Of a stretch of 64,000 nt of DNA, positions 38,272-46,577 are shown one piece after another. The notes beneath the pieces were generated by a model. It had not been told where the DNA came from. It was given only the letters and a program-made list of their open reading frames with translations, and made no database searches. The stretch is from Pseudoalteromonas sp. T1lg75 (GTDB taxonomy: Bacteria > Pseudomonadota > Gammaproteobacteria > Enterobacterales > Alteromonadaceae), in NCBI RefSeq assembly GCF_002964705.1, contig NZ_PQCD01000033.1, forward strand, positions 305,757 to 369,756, in the 5' to 3' direction. Numbering within the stretch: the first letter of the stretch is position 1; each line of letters starts with the position of its first letter. The translations under genes were made by a program, and so were the position numbers.

Positions 38272-38772
38272 TTAGCGCCTAACCACATAGCGCTGTACGC
38301 ATTTATCGCCGACCTCTATCTCGGAGTCGAGCCGACCGCCGCAGGAGATGATGGTTCGGCCGGAGGCCTGATTATCCTTATAACAATGGATGTGCACCTC
38401 ATTGACTTGGCGCTGCTGCAAAAACGCGATGGACTTGGCCATCAGCACCTTGCCCAAACCCAGCCCGCGCTTGGAAGGGCGAATACTTAAACCGATATGG
38501 CCGCCACAATGGGCAATGGCGTCATTCAGGGTGTGGCGAATATTGGTCACGCCAAGGATTTCCCCCTTATCGACCAGCCACAGGGTTGAGCTCGGCACAA
38601 AACCTGCTGGCAGGTTCATTCCCTTGGCAAAGTCATCCAGCCGTGCCAGCAAGGCGGGAAAATCCTGGTGGTCAAAATCGAGGGGAAACGGGTAGCGCTC
38701 TTCAGCGCCTAACTCGACGATATAGTCGCGGTACGATTGCTCCAATGCCTGGCTAGGGGTAACTAACTCCAT
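38272..38772 (-). CDS. GNAT family N-acetyltransferase
   Basis: This is a 166-residue acetyltransferase. Motif A is GLSIRPSKRGLGLGKVLMAKSIAFLQQRQ, with the R-x-x-G-x-G CoA loop, followed by VNEVHIHCYKDNQASGRTIISCGG. The N-terminal LVTPSQALEQSYRDYIVEL and RYPFPLDFDHQDFPALLARLDDF match the YedL/YesJ-like group seen as predicted acetyltransferases in many bacteria. The substrate is unknown. It lies downstream of the collagenase gene on the same strand but after a terminator. Confidence 0.88.
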   Translation of the reverse strand: MELVTPSQALEQSYRDYIVELGAEERYPFPLDFDHQDFPALLARLDDFAKGMNLPAGFVPSSTLWLVDKGEILGVTNIRHTLNDAIAHCGGHIGLSIRPSKRGLGLGKVLMAKSIAFLQQRQVNEVHIHCYKDNQASGRTIISCGGRLDSEIEVGDKCVQRYVVRR

Positions 38773-38851
38773 GTATTCGCTTCACTTTATATTGCGGTTT
38801 TTATTTGAGTCAGCATATATCAAGTGCGCGGCGAACGACTAGCGTATTTGC

Positions 38852-38875
38852 AAAAAAAGGGGGCCAGCTGACCCC
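38852..38875 (-). terminator. Terminator after the M9 collagenase-like gene
   Basis: On the minus strand GGGGTC and GGCCCC pair around AGCT with one G-T pair, followed by seven T. It is 12 bases after the stop codon. Confidence 0.8.
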
Positions 38876-38887
38876 AGATAAAGTGAT

Positions 38888-40627
38888 TTAAAATAAATGT
38901 CGATGCTGCTCATCGTAGCTGAGGTGCTTTGGCATCAGGTAGTCGCGATACAGATAGCGATAAAGCTTGTTGATCTTCTGTTTTGCTTTGTCTTCTGCGC
39001 TTTCCTCCGTCGCCGGGTAGTTGTCCAAAAAGGCGGTGAAGCCATCCTGGTGTTTCTTGGCAAGCTTGGCCAGGTTATTGGCGTAACCTTGATAGAAATC
39101 CCCTTTTAGGTGCTGTTGCAACTGGCGCAGGGCATTTAAATCCTGCTCGGCCAGATAGCGAATGGCAAGATAGGACCATTGGTAAATTTGCTGGCTCGAA
39201 TCCTCATAGCTGGTGGCAAAAATGGCCTCCAGTGTTGGGCGCTCATGCTTTGGCGTTTCGGCAATGGCTTTATAGGCTTTGGGGTTGTGCTCGCCTTTGG
39301 CGACTAATTCCGCTAAGCCTTCACTCCACCACACCAGTTGTGCTGGGAAGTGCCCAAAGCCGCCGTATTTATTAAAACGGCCATCCAGGTAATGCACGTA
39401 TTCATGGTTTAAATTCCATACCTTATTTCTGTCTTGTAGCCAAAATGCCCTAAAGGTATAAAACGTGGCCTGGTTATTGGGGTCGCTTGGTGTGCCTTCG
39501 ATATACATACCGCCGTTATTGGTATCTATGTCGAACAGCAGTTGGCCGTAGCGGTTATAGTCAGCATATTGGTCAAAAATAATCACCCGCAGGGCTCGGT
39601 TATGATCGTTGGCCACGGCCTGGTATTGGGTGTCGAGCAGGGTATGAAAGTCCTCCTCCTGTGCGGTAAGCCTGTTACAGCTATAGGCGAGTTGCTCGGC
39701 GTCTAATGAGGTGGCGCGAATAAACAGGTGTTCGCTGCACTCATGATTTATTGGTAGCGCCTGGTCGATATCAATTTCCAGGCACTGGCCTTTAAAGGTT
39801 TCACCACAACTGCTTTTGCCGCGAAAGCTATTAACCAGGTAAACGCCTGAGAACAGCGTTTGTTGCTGGGTCTTGTTTGGTTCTGCCTTGGTCAATGCCT
39901 GCCATACCTGAGTGTCCAGTAGCTGCTGTTGCTCCCGCGGCAACAACTGGTGCACATAGCCCAGCACCCACAGGGCATGGGCCTGCTGCCAATCGCCCAG
40001 GGCAATGTTCTTGATTAAGACCTGGCGCAGCCTAGCGTCTGCGCTGATGCTCTGGGCCAGTTGCTCGTTGTCACGGGCGCTAAAGGCTAAAAAACCCAGG
40101 GCGCGATAGCTTTCCCACAGGGCATAATCACGCTCTAGCGAAGGTGCTGTTTGCTCTTTAGTTAGGGTATTGAGCGTATTTTCAAGCCATTGCGGCGCCT
40201 GGTCATAGAGCTTTGGGGTATCGAGTAGGCGGTACAGTGTTACCGCATAGTGCTCTAAAAATCGCTGTTGCTGCGCCTTTGGCGCATCCTCAACTCGCAC
40301 TATTAAGGCCTGCAGCGTAGAGTTTAGGTTCACTAATTGCGACTCGCTAATGGCGTCTAGATCGCCCTTGTAACTGTAGGCGCGCAAAAAATACAAGGCA
40401 TTGTTTAGCGCTGCCCAATCGACCGTGCGCGCATCGGCCTGTGTAGAGATAAATGTCAGCGTGTCCTCAAGGGCACTGGCAAAGGCTGCGTCTGACGGGG
40501 TGAGTGTCGGCGCGCTGTGCCAGATATCAACATAGTTATAGGTAGTTGTTGTCGATGGGGTTTTCTGCACCGAGGTGCTGCAGGCGCTGAGCAGGGTCAG
40601 CGCGATAAGTGCTGTAATTTTTGTCAT
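38888..40627 (-). CDS. M9 family collagenase-like lipoprotein
   Basis: This is a 579-residue metalloprotease related to Vibrio collagenases (M9). The ATG at 40627 gives a signal peptide with lipobox LSAC; an upstream in-frame ATG at 40669 lies too close to the operator. The zinc motif HEYVH (His408, Glu409, His412) continues as YLDGRFNKYGGF, and the third ligand is Glu436 in WWSEGLAE, all diagnostic of M9. The N-terminal helical region resembles the activator domain. Collagen-binding C-terminal domains are absent, so it is a short form anchored to the membrane. The hydroxyproline-type operator lies upstream. Confidence 0.88.
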   Translation of the reverse strand: MTKITALIALTLLSACSTSVQKTPSTTTTYNYVDIWHSAPTLTPSDAAFASALEDTLTFISTQADARTVDWAALNNALYFLRAYSYKGDLDAISESQLVNLNSTLQALIVRVEDAPKAQQQRFLEHYAVTLYRLLDTPKLYDQAPQWLENTLNTLTKEQTAPSLERDYALWESYRALGFLAFSARDNEQLAQSISADARLRQVLIKNIALGDWQQAHALWVLGYVHQLLPREQQQLLDTQVWQALTKAEPNKTQQQTLFSGVYLVNSFRGKSSCGETFKGQCLEIDIDQALPINHECSEHLFIRATSLDAEQLAYSCNRLTAQEEDFHTLLDTQYQAVANDHNRALRVIIFDQYADYNRYGQLLFDIDTNNGGMYIEGTPSDPNNQATFYTFRAFWLQDRNKVWNLNHEYVHYLDGRFNKYGGFGHFPAQLVWWSEGLAELVAKGEHNPKAYKAIAETPKHERPTLEAIFATSYEDSSQQIYQWSYLAIRYLAEQDLNALRQLQQHLKGDFYQGYANNLAKLAKKHQDGFTAFLDNYPATEESAEDKAKQKINKLYRYLYRDYLMPKHLSYDEQHRHLF

Positions 40628-40678
40628 TGTGATCGCGTTAGAGTGAACGAATAGAGCAACAAAATACATTTAAAATAT

Positions 40679-40690
40679 ATTGTATACAAT
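40679..40690. promoter_or_regulatory. Operator ATTGTATACAAT upstream of the collagenase gene
   Basis: This is the third exact copy of the palindrome found at the hydroxyproline promoter; here the symmetry extends to TATTGTATACAATA. It is 52 bases from the collagenase start. It links the secreted protease to the catabolic genes, if GntR binds it. Confidence 0.65.
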
Positions 40691-40708
40691 AATTTGGGGT
40701 GGCTTTTG

Positions 40709-40749
40709 TTGCGAATAGTTAGATTTTGATCAATTATATTGTGCACAAT
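40709..40749 (+). promoter_or_regulatory. Promoter of the glutathione peroxidase gene with a related palindrome
   Basis: A candidate -35 TTGCGA (40709-40714) and -10 AATTAT (40732-40737) are separated by 17 bases. The palindrome ATTGTGCACAAT (40738-40749) covers the likely start of transcription. It has the same ATTGT arms as the GntR-like sites but a GC centre. The OhrR protein encoded two genes on is a competing candidate. Confidence 0.5.
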
Positions 40750-40766
40750 CTAAATGAGGTTACCTT

Positions 40767-41249
40767 ATGTCTATCTACGAATTTTCTGCGACCAATAACA
40801 AAGGCGAAGAGGTGGCCTTATCCAGCTTTAAGGGTAAGGTGATGTTGATCGCCAATACCGCGAGCAAGTGCGGTTTTACGCCTCAATACCAGGGCTTAAA
40901 TGATCTATATAAAGACCTGCAAGCCAAGGGGCTGGTGGTGCTAGGTTTCCCTTGCAACCAGTTTGGCGAGCAAGAGCCGGGCAGCGATAGCGAGATCAGC
41001 GAGTTTTGCGAGCTGAACTATGGTGTGTCTTTCCCCATTATGAGCAAGATAGACGTTAATGGCACGGGTGCTCATCCCTTGTTTGACTACCTCAAGGCTC
41101 AGGCCCCGGGCCTGTTGGGCACCAAGAAGATCAAATGGAACTTTACCAAGTTTCTGGTCGACCAAAACGGCAAGGTGTTAAAGCGTTATGCACCACTGAC
41201 CAAGCCCGAAGCGATCCGCGCCGACATCGAAGCCCTGCTAGCGAGCTAA
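40767..41249 (+). CDS. Glutathione peroxidase family protein
   Basis: This is a 160-residue thiol peroxidase of the glutathione peroxidase family, which reduces organic and hydrogen peroxides. The peroxidatic Cys35 lies in NTASKCGFTPQY. The second family box is GFPCNQFGEQEPG, and the Trp-Asn of the active site lies in KIKWNFTKFLVD. In bacteria such Cys forms usually take electrons from thioredoxin. GAGG precedes the ATG. The OhrR gene starts three bases after the stop, so peroxide-sensing control of both is likely. Confidence 0.93.
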   Translation: MSIYEFSATNNKGEEVALSSFKGKVMLIANTASKCGFTPQYQGLNDLYKDLQAKGLVVLGFPCNQFGEQEPGSDSEISEFCELNYGVSFPIMSKIDVNGTGAHPLFDYLKAQAPGLLGTKKIKWNFTKFLVDQNGKVLKRYAPLTKPEAIRADIEALLAS

Positions 41250-41251
41250 AC

Positions 41252-41704
41252 ATGAGCATGGATCAGGATCTCTATTTGCAAAACCAGCTGTGTTTTAAGC
41301 TCTATACCGCTTCTCGGCTGGTGATCCGCGGTTACCAGCCGATGCTGAAAGACTTAGGGATCACCTACCCCCAATACCTAGTATTGCTGGTATTGTGGCA
41401 GGCTAACGAGCAGGGACAGTTGCCTTTAAGCTTAAAGGCCCTGGGTTCACGTTTGCATCTCGACTCGGGCACTCTAACGCCTTTATTAAAGCGCATGCAG
41501 CAGCTTGGCTTGCTCAGCAGAGTGCGCAGTGAACAGGACGAGCGGCAATTGCAGATTGCCTTGACGGAGCAGGGCATAGCCCTGGCACCTAAGGTTAAAA
41601 AATGGCGGGAAACACTCAGTGAAGGCCTGGCCTGCCAGCAGCAGGCGCTAACCCAGATGGCCCAGCAGCTCGATCAGTTTATCGGCCTGTTAGAAACCGA
41701 ATGA
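41252..41704 (+). CDS. ohrR: OhrR, MarR family organic-peroxide sensor
   Basis: This is a 150-residue MarR-family repressor that senses organic hydroperoxides. The N-terminal QNQLCFKLYTASR contains the reactive Cys14 that defines OhrR. The winged helix follows: YPQYLVLLVLWQ, LGSRLHLDSGTLTPLLKRMQQLGLLSRVRSEQDERQLQIALTEQG. The start at 41252 is three bases after the peroxidase stop; an upstream extension inside the peroxidase gene has no support. No ohr gene is visible, so the peroxidase takes its usual place as the regulated enzyme. Confidence 0.9.
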   Translation: MSMDQDLYLQNQLCFKLYTASRLVIRGYQPMLKDLGITYPQYLVLLVLWQANEQGQLPLSLKALGSRLHLDSGTLTPLLKRMQQLGLLSRVRSEQDERQLQIALTEQGIALAPKVKKWRETLSEGLACQQQALTQMAQQLDQFIGLLETE

Positions 41705-41713
41705 CCCCACTAC

Positions 41714-41735
41714 GTCATTTAAAAAAATGAAAAAT
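41714..41735. repeat. 22-base direct repeat, left copy, flanking the ABC/peptide module
   Basis: The sequence runs GTCATTTAA, then AA, then AAATGAAAAAT. The copy at 46932-46953 differs only in the two middle bases (GT). The repeats bracket the whole AT-rich five-gene module and may mark its insertion. Confidence 0.55.
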
Positions 41736-41757
41736 GCTGGTAGTAATGGGGCGGTGC

Positions 41758-42177
41758 TTACAAACTTAGGTGAACCTTGTTGTGCGTTATTTTTTTATCG
41801 GCATACTTCTTTAACGCAGCATTTAGGAATTTGTTTTGCTTTGCGCATGGAGGGCAAGGATTTGCGGCTTCCATATTAATGGAGTAGACGGTGTAATCTT
41901 GTGCACCAGAAACGAGCGGCTCCCCTAATATTTTCTCTAGTTTTTCTACGATATTCTGCGTGTCTGCAAAGTCTGATTGCTGCTTGAATTCAGTGACTAT
42001 CTGCTTATTAAGCTCAGTGCTGTGGTGTACCAGCTTACCTTGTTGATTAAAGATAAGTACTTGTGGTCCACCCGGCATCAAGCCCGCTTCATACATCTCT
42101 ACGGCATTAATTGTAAACTCTTTTGCAAACGAAGATGTGCTAACCAAAACAAGTGCCATGAATATTAGTTTTTTCAT
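41758..42177 (-). CDS. Exported protein with CPPC motif, unknown
   Basis: This is a 139-residue protein with a signal peptide ending in SFA-KE. A Cys-Pro-Pro-Cys motif lies at residues 108-111, after a strand-like segment YTVYSINMEAAN, and a helix (KQNKFLNAALKKYA) follows. That local order is thioredoxin-like, but the motif sits near the C-terminus, and a segment resembling the later thioredoxin strand (GGPQVLIFNQQGKLVHH) comes before it. It could be a permuted or minimal disulfide-exchange protein. It is the last gene of the ABC/peptide module, 22 bases after the permease gene. The redox role is inference. Confidence 0.65.
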   Translation of the reverse strand: MKKLIFMALVLVSTSSFAKEFTINAVEMYEAGLMPGGPQVLIFNQQGKLVHHSTELNKQIVTEFKQQSDFADTQNIVEKLEKILGEPLVSGAQDYTVYSINMEAANPCPPCAKQNKFLNAALKKYADKKITHNKVHLSL

Positions 42178-42198
42178 GCGAATTTCCCTTTTACTTTA

Positions 42199-44574
42199 TT
42201 AACTTAAATGATGCCATGATTGGCGTATGGTGTTGTGAAACTGGTATAAAATTGTCGCGCTGAATATAAGGGCGCATATCCCGCCGCTGAAAAGAAAGTA
42301 CAGCGGTACATAGGTAGCAAGATCAACTAAAAGCTCTTGCAAAAGGTGTATAAAATTCGCGAAAAGTATAAAAATCGCCGCGAATATCGGTATTGCAACA
42401 AGCATAAAACGTTTTATCTGATTGCCTAACTGACGATGAGTTGGAGCCCCGACGCTAAAACGTAGCGCCAGCTCTTGGGCGTCTTTGCGGCAGAGTTGAG
42501 CCAAACTGGTTATACAGAAGGAGATTGTCGCTAATAAGATGATGATGGTGATCACCAGCATAGTCAGCGTAATAGATAAGCGAGTTTGATTCTCTTGAGC
42601 AACGATGCGCTCTAGGCTGTCCAAGCTAAATTCATTTATGCTTGTGTCATAGCGGCCAATAGCGTCGGATAAAATATATTTTAAATCTGCCATATTAGCA
42701 CCGGAGGAAATGACTAAATTAATGATGCTGTTGAACGTAGTTTGCAGCTCATAAACCCTGGGCACTGGTGCTGAATCTGCACTTTGATAATGAACATTGT
42801 CGACTACGCCAATCACGCTGTATTCTGTGTATTTTTCACTGTAAGGGTCGTATTTCAGAAGCTTGGCTTGTGCTAACGAGCTGTTTTGAAAATAACGTTG
42901 CCATAAACTGCGATTAATAATCACGGCGTTGGTATGGTTAAAAGAGAAGTTGTTGCCATAGATAAAAGGGATGTTGAGCGTTTCAAAATAGTTGGGAGAA
43001 ACCAGGTTGCTATGGGTGTTACTGAATTGGCCGCTGCCAATTTTTTCGCCTGATGCTAAAAACCAGTTTGAAAAGTAATGGCGATTAGTCAGTGGCAAGG
43101 TGATTGCTGCCCCGGCCTGGTTAATTTCCTCTTTAGCCATTAACATCTGCTCTAACTGTGCCAGTGAAAACTGCGAGTACATTCTTATGTCATGCTGCTC
43201 GGGAAATTCAAAACTCACATAGTATCTTTGTGTGGTGTCAAAGCCTAAATCGGTGTGGTAAATATTATATTGGCTGTGTAACAGCAAAGTAGCCGAGTAA
43301 AGCGTAACAAACGACAGGCTGAGCATCAGGGCTAACAAGGTGTGACTTTGTAATATCTGGCTTTTACTTGCGCTTGCACCCCGTCCAATGGGTGTTTTAA
43401 TCCATTTGCTTTGAATTGTATAAAACACATTCATGATCAGTATGACAAGTATCAACATACCCACACCTAACCGGCTGAAAGTGAGCTTGTCCGTAGCAGA
43501 TAACCCCGTTTTTAAACTGGGTAACAGCATGTCTGCGAGGGCGTTGCTCACAGGGGTGAGCAAAAACGCGATTAGCACAATCAATAAGGCCGTCGCGGTA
43601 GACTCCAGATAACCTTGCCAGGTGATCTGTTTGTACGATGCACCACATAATTGCCTGACGATTAACTCTTCTTGCTTGTAGTGGCACTGGGCATTAAAAA
43701 CGGTCAAAAATGCGATAAAGCAAAACAGTAACAGCAGTGAGAATGCCGCCATAAGTATGTTCACTCGGGTGACTATCATCTCAAACTGTTGGGGATGGAT
43801 CCCGAATACGGCGGTAATGCTGATTTTATCCTCTTCCAGCAGCAAGCCTTGCTCTATAAGGTGAGCGCTCAGAGATTGGGCTAGCTCTTCGTTAGAGCGC
43901 GTCGGCTCGGTAATAATATAGCTATAGGTGTCCGGGGTAAGTTGGATGTTTTCCGTATCAAGGATAAAGCTTTGTTGATTAAAAGCCATTAGCAGGTCCA
44001 ATGGCACCCCTTTACGCAAAGACTCCATTTCAGGCGGCAAGATGGCAACAATCTTGACGGCCTTGCCGTTAACAGCGATATACTTGCCAATAACCTCTTC
44101 GCCGGAGAGTTGCTCTTGCCAAAAGTGATAGCCTATTGCAGCGCTGGCTTCAGCGCCTGTTTTTGGAAAGTCCAAGCTGCTGAGCGAGCCCTTTAAAGCC
44201 GTTAAATTAAGGCTTTTGTAAGCACCGGAAAAGAAACTAATGTTGGTTTGATATTGCCGCCCTAAATAGTTCAGCGACAGTGGCACCGTTCTTTCATAGA
44301 GAATGGGGTGCGCCAGCGTTTGCGCTATTTCTTCTGCTAGATAGGGCTCTAAGGGGCTTTGTGATTCGGCTTCTTTAAGCACTATGTGGTGAATCGGCGT
44401 ATTCGCTTCGAGCCCAGCAAAAGTGGGGCTTAGATAAGTGGCCTTTATGCTCGAAAAACTAACCAAAATACTCAGGGGGAGCGCCACTAACACAATAGCG
44501 AGAAGTAGCTTCTTGCTTTGGTAAGTTTGCTTACTCCAATTAATGAGTAAATCGATGAGCAGTGATTTCGTCAT
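42199..44574 (-). CDS. MacB/FtsX-type ABC transporter permease
   Basis: This is a 791-residue inner-membrane permease. A first membrane helix (KLLLAIVLVALPLSILVSF) is followed by a large periplasmic domain, then membrane helices near residues 275-300, 330-350 and 370-390. A second set follows after another helix (TLLALMLSLSFVTLYSATLLL) and periplasmic domain, ending with three helices. This duplicated arrangement is that of the long FtsX/MacB-like export permeases. Its ATG overlaps the ATPase stop codon (ATGA-type). With the ATPase and adaptor it should export a peptide or small molecule across the envelope. Confidence 0.87.
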   Translation of the reverse strand: MTKSLLIDLLINWSKQTYQSKKLLLAIVLVALPLSILVSFSSIKATYLSPTFAGLEANTPIHHIVLKEAESQSPLEPYLAEEIAQTLAHPILYERTVPLSLNYLGRQYQTNISFFSGAYKSLNLTALKGSLSSLDFPKTGAEASAAIGYHFWQEQLSGEEVIGKYIAVNGKAVKIVAILPPEMESLRKGVPLDLLMAFNQQSFILDTENIQLTPDTYSYIITEPTRSNEELAQSLSAHLIEQGLLLEEDKISITAVFGIHPQQFEMIVTRVNILMAAFSLLLLFCFIAFLTVFNAQCHYKQEELIVRQLCGASYKQITWQGYLESTATALLIVLIAFLLTPVSNALADMLLPSLKTGLSATDKLTFSRLGVGMLILVILIMNVFYTIQSKWIKTPIGRGASASKSQILQSHTLLALMLSLSFVTLYSATLLLHSQYNIYHTDLGFDTTQRYYVSFEFPEQHDIRMYSQFSLAQLEQMLMAKEEINQAGAAITLPLTNRHYFSNWFLASGEKIGSGQFSNTHSNLVSPNYFETLNIPFIYGNNFSFNHTNAVIINRSLWQRYFQNSSLAQAKLLKYDPYSEKYTEYSVIGVVDNVHYQSADSAPVPRVYELQTTFNSIINLVISSGANMADLKYILSDAIGRYDTSINEFSLDSLERIVAQENQTRLSITLTMLVITIIILLATISFCITSLAQLCRKDAQELALRFSVGAPTHRQLGNQIKRFMLVAIPIFAAIFILFANFIHLLQELLVDLATYVPLYFLFSGGICALIFSATILYQFHNTIRQSWHHLS

Positions 44575-45245
44575 AAACCGATTTGACCATCTTTAATGGG
44601 GATCTGCCTGTGCGCCAGTGCCGCGTGCTGTTGGTCGTGCGTTATTACACAGATGGTACGCCCTTGCTCGTTGAGCTTCTGCAAAATGTTAAAAACCAAC
44701 TCACTGTTATATGAATCAAGATTTCCAGTTGGTTCATCCGCTAATATGATGGAAGGCTGGTTGATAAGGGCTCTTGCGATTGCGACCCTTTGTTGCTGAC
44801 CGCCCGACAATTCACTGGGCAAACGATTATGTAGCTCTGCAATCCCCACAAAGTTAAGCGCTTCCATCACATACTTACGGTAGTCAGCGCGTTTAATCTC
44901 GTCGTTGTAGTTTAGCGGCAGTGCCACATTGTCAAAAACATTAAGTCTATTTAACAAATTAAAGTTCTGAAAAATAAAGCCTATTTCTCTATTTTTAACT
45001 TTCGATAACGACTTATTGGTTAAATTTGTCGTATCCCTTCCCAATAACAAATATTTACCGCTAGTGGGTTGCTGCAAAAGCCCCAAAATAGACATGAGTG
45101 TACTTTTGCCACTGCCTGATTTACCGACAATTGCCACGTATTCGCCAGATTGAATAGTGATATTGATGTTTTCTAAGGCTTTTTGCTTTGACTTCGTGTA
45201 GCTAAAGCAAACATTTTTCAATTCGATTAAATGTGGTTTCATCAT
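44571..45245 (-). CDS. ABC transporter ATPase, LolD/MacB type
   Basis: This is a 224-residue ATP-binding subunit. Walker A is GKSGSGKST, the Q-loop lies in FIFQNFNLL, the signature is LSGGQQQR, Walker B is IILADEPTGNLD and the H-loop lies in VITHDQ. The sequence belongs to the LolD/MacB/FtsE branch that powers FtsX-type permeases. It overlaps the permease gene by four bases and follows the adaptor gene by five. The gene is richer in A+T than the window average. Confidence 0.93.
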   Translation of the reverse strand: MMKPHLIELKNVCFSYTKSKQKALENINITIQSGEYVAIVGKSGSGKSTLMSILGLLQQPTSGKYLLLGRDTTNLTNKSLSKVKNREIGFIFQNFNLLNRLNVFDNVALPLNYNDEIKRADYRKYVMEALNFVGIAELHNRLPSELSGGQQQRVAIARALINQPSIILADEPTGNLDSYNSELVFNILQKLNEQGRTICVITHDQQHAALAHRQIPIKDGQIGL

Positions 45246-45250
45246 CTGCG

Positions 45251-46486
45251 TTATAGCGTCAATCGTTCGTCAGTGACCACCGCTTGTGGGATCAACAGTA
45301 ACTTATCTCCTGCTTCAAACGCATTTGAAGTGAGAATAAGTTGTTGGTTGCTAAGCTTAAAGTCAGCTTCTAGTTTGTCGGCCGTATTGGCACCCGGGTT
45401 CAGCTTATAAACCTGCCACCTTTTATATGTTGTAAAGTTGTTCGGCTGGTCGATAAACATGTAGTTGGTGCGTTTGCTGAGGGCGATACTCGCTTCAATA
45501 CTCTGTTTACTGCGCAGCCAGCTGGGCGGGGTCTGATCGAAGGCGATATATATATTGACACTTCCCTGTCTGACAACGGTATCAATATGCTCTATCTTGC
45601 CCGCTAGTTCGCCATTGGGGGTTTTGATGGTGGCTGGCAATCCCGTGCTTAATTGTTCCGATGAATACTGGGCTATGGCGACCTGAGCAATAAAATGCTG
45701 CGGTTCGATGATCTTAAAAAGAGGATCACCCTGTAATACTTGTTGGCCAAGCTCAATACTAATATCGCTGATTATGCCGTCTGATTGAGCTGTGATAGTG
45801 AGCGCGTCGAGTCGGCTTTCTAGATAGCGGATCTGCTCTTGTTTGGCTTCGTACTTTGCATCTAATGCAGCTTCATGCACTTGATACGTTCGCGAAAATT
45901 CTTCTTGTTGCTGCTCTAGCAAACTCACTTCAATTCGTTGTTGTTGTAATTGTATTTTGGCTTGCTTATACCTGATTTGCGAAACAACGCCTTGTTTTAC
46001 CAGTATTTCATAGGCTTCGAGCTCTAATGCCTGGTTTTGTTTTGCGGCGATTGCTTTTGCAAGTTGTGACTCCAGACGGTATTTTTCGGTTAATAGCTCA
46101 CTTTTGCGCATAGCAACATCAGATTTAAGCGTGATTAATTGCGCTTTCTCTAATTTATATTCTTGCTCTAATTCGTGATTTTGGATTTTAGCGAGCGCTT
46201 GCCCTCGCTCAACGGCTTGTCCTAAACGCACGGATAATTGCGTTATTCGCCCCGGATCCTGGGCATCAATTAAGCTGGTTTCTCTTACTGTAATAGCACC
46301 TAAGCCGTTGATCGTCTCACTTTTTATGCCTTGTTTTACTTGATGGATCAGTGAAAATTCACCGGGCACCTTGCTAGTAGCAAACCAGGTAAGTTTTACA
46401 ACAAGTACTATGAGGCCAAGAGCGACTGCAATTAAGAATAAATAAGTCGTGGGTCTATTTTGCTTTTCTTCTAGATGCTGTTCCAT
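45251..46486 (-). CDS. HlyD/MacA-type periplasmic adaptor protein
   Basis: This is a 411-residue membrane fusion protein. An N-terminal membrane helix (TYLFLIAVALGLIVLVVKL) is followed by a biotinyl-lipoyl half (VRLGQAVERGQALAKIQ), a long coiled-coil hairpin (about residues 110-210, rich in Glu, Gln and Lys), the second lipoyl half (DGIISDISIELGQQVLQGDPLFKII) and a beta-barrel. Such proteins link an inner-membrane ABC pump to an outer-membrane channel. No outer-membrane factor is encoded nearby, so a TolC encoded elsewhere would be used. It leads the transporter genes, downstream of the mini-gene. Confidence 0.9.
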   Translation of the reverse strand: MEQHLEEKQNRPTTYLFLIAVALGLIVLVVKLTWFATSKVPGEFSLIHQVKQGIKSETINGLGAITVRETSLIDAQDPGRITQLSVRLGQAVERGQALAKIQNHELEQEYKLEKAQLITLKSDVAMRKSELLTEKYRLESQLAKAIAAKQNQALELEAYEILVKQGVVSQIRYKQAKIQLQQQRIEVSLLEQQQEEFSRTYQVHEAALDAKYEAKQEQIRYLESRLDALTITAQSDGIISDISIELGQQVLQGDPLFKIIEPQHFIAQVAIAQYSSEQLSTGLPATIKTPNGELAGKIEHIDTVVRQGSVNIYIAFDQTPPSWLRSKQSIEASIALSKRTNYMFIDQPNNFTTYKRWQVYKLNPGANTADKLEADFKLSNQQLILTSNAFEAGDKLLLIPQAVVTDERLTL

Positions 46487-46527
46487 GCATTTCTCGATAA
46501 GTGACTGCTAAATGCAATACAATAATA

Positions 46528-46556
46528 GGCGGCATGTCAATTATTAGCATGCCGCC
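46528..46556 (-). other. Intercistronic hairpin between mini-gene and adaptor gene
   Basis: GGCGGCATG and CATGCCGCC form a perfect nine-bp stem with an 11-base loop. No T tract follows on the minus strand. It may stabilise a separate mini-gene message or lessen read-through, as seen after precursor-peptide genes. Confidence 0.6.
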
Positions 46557-46577
46557 AAAAACCTTTAAAAGAAGCTT

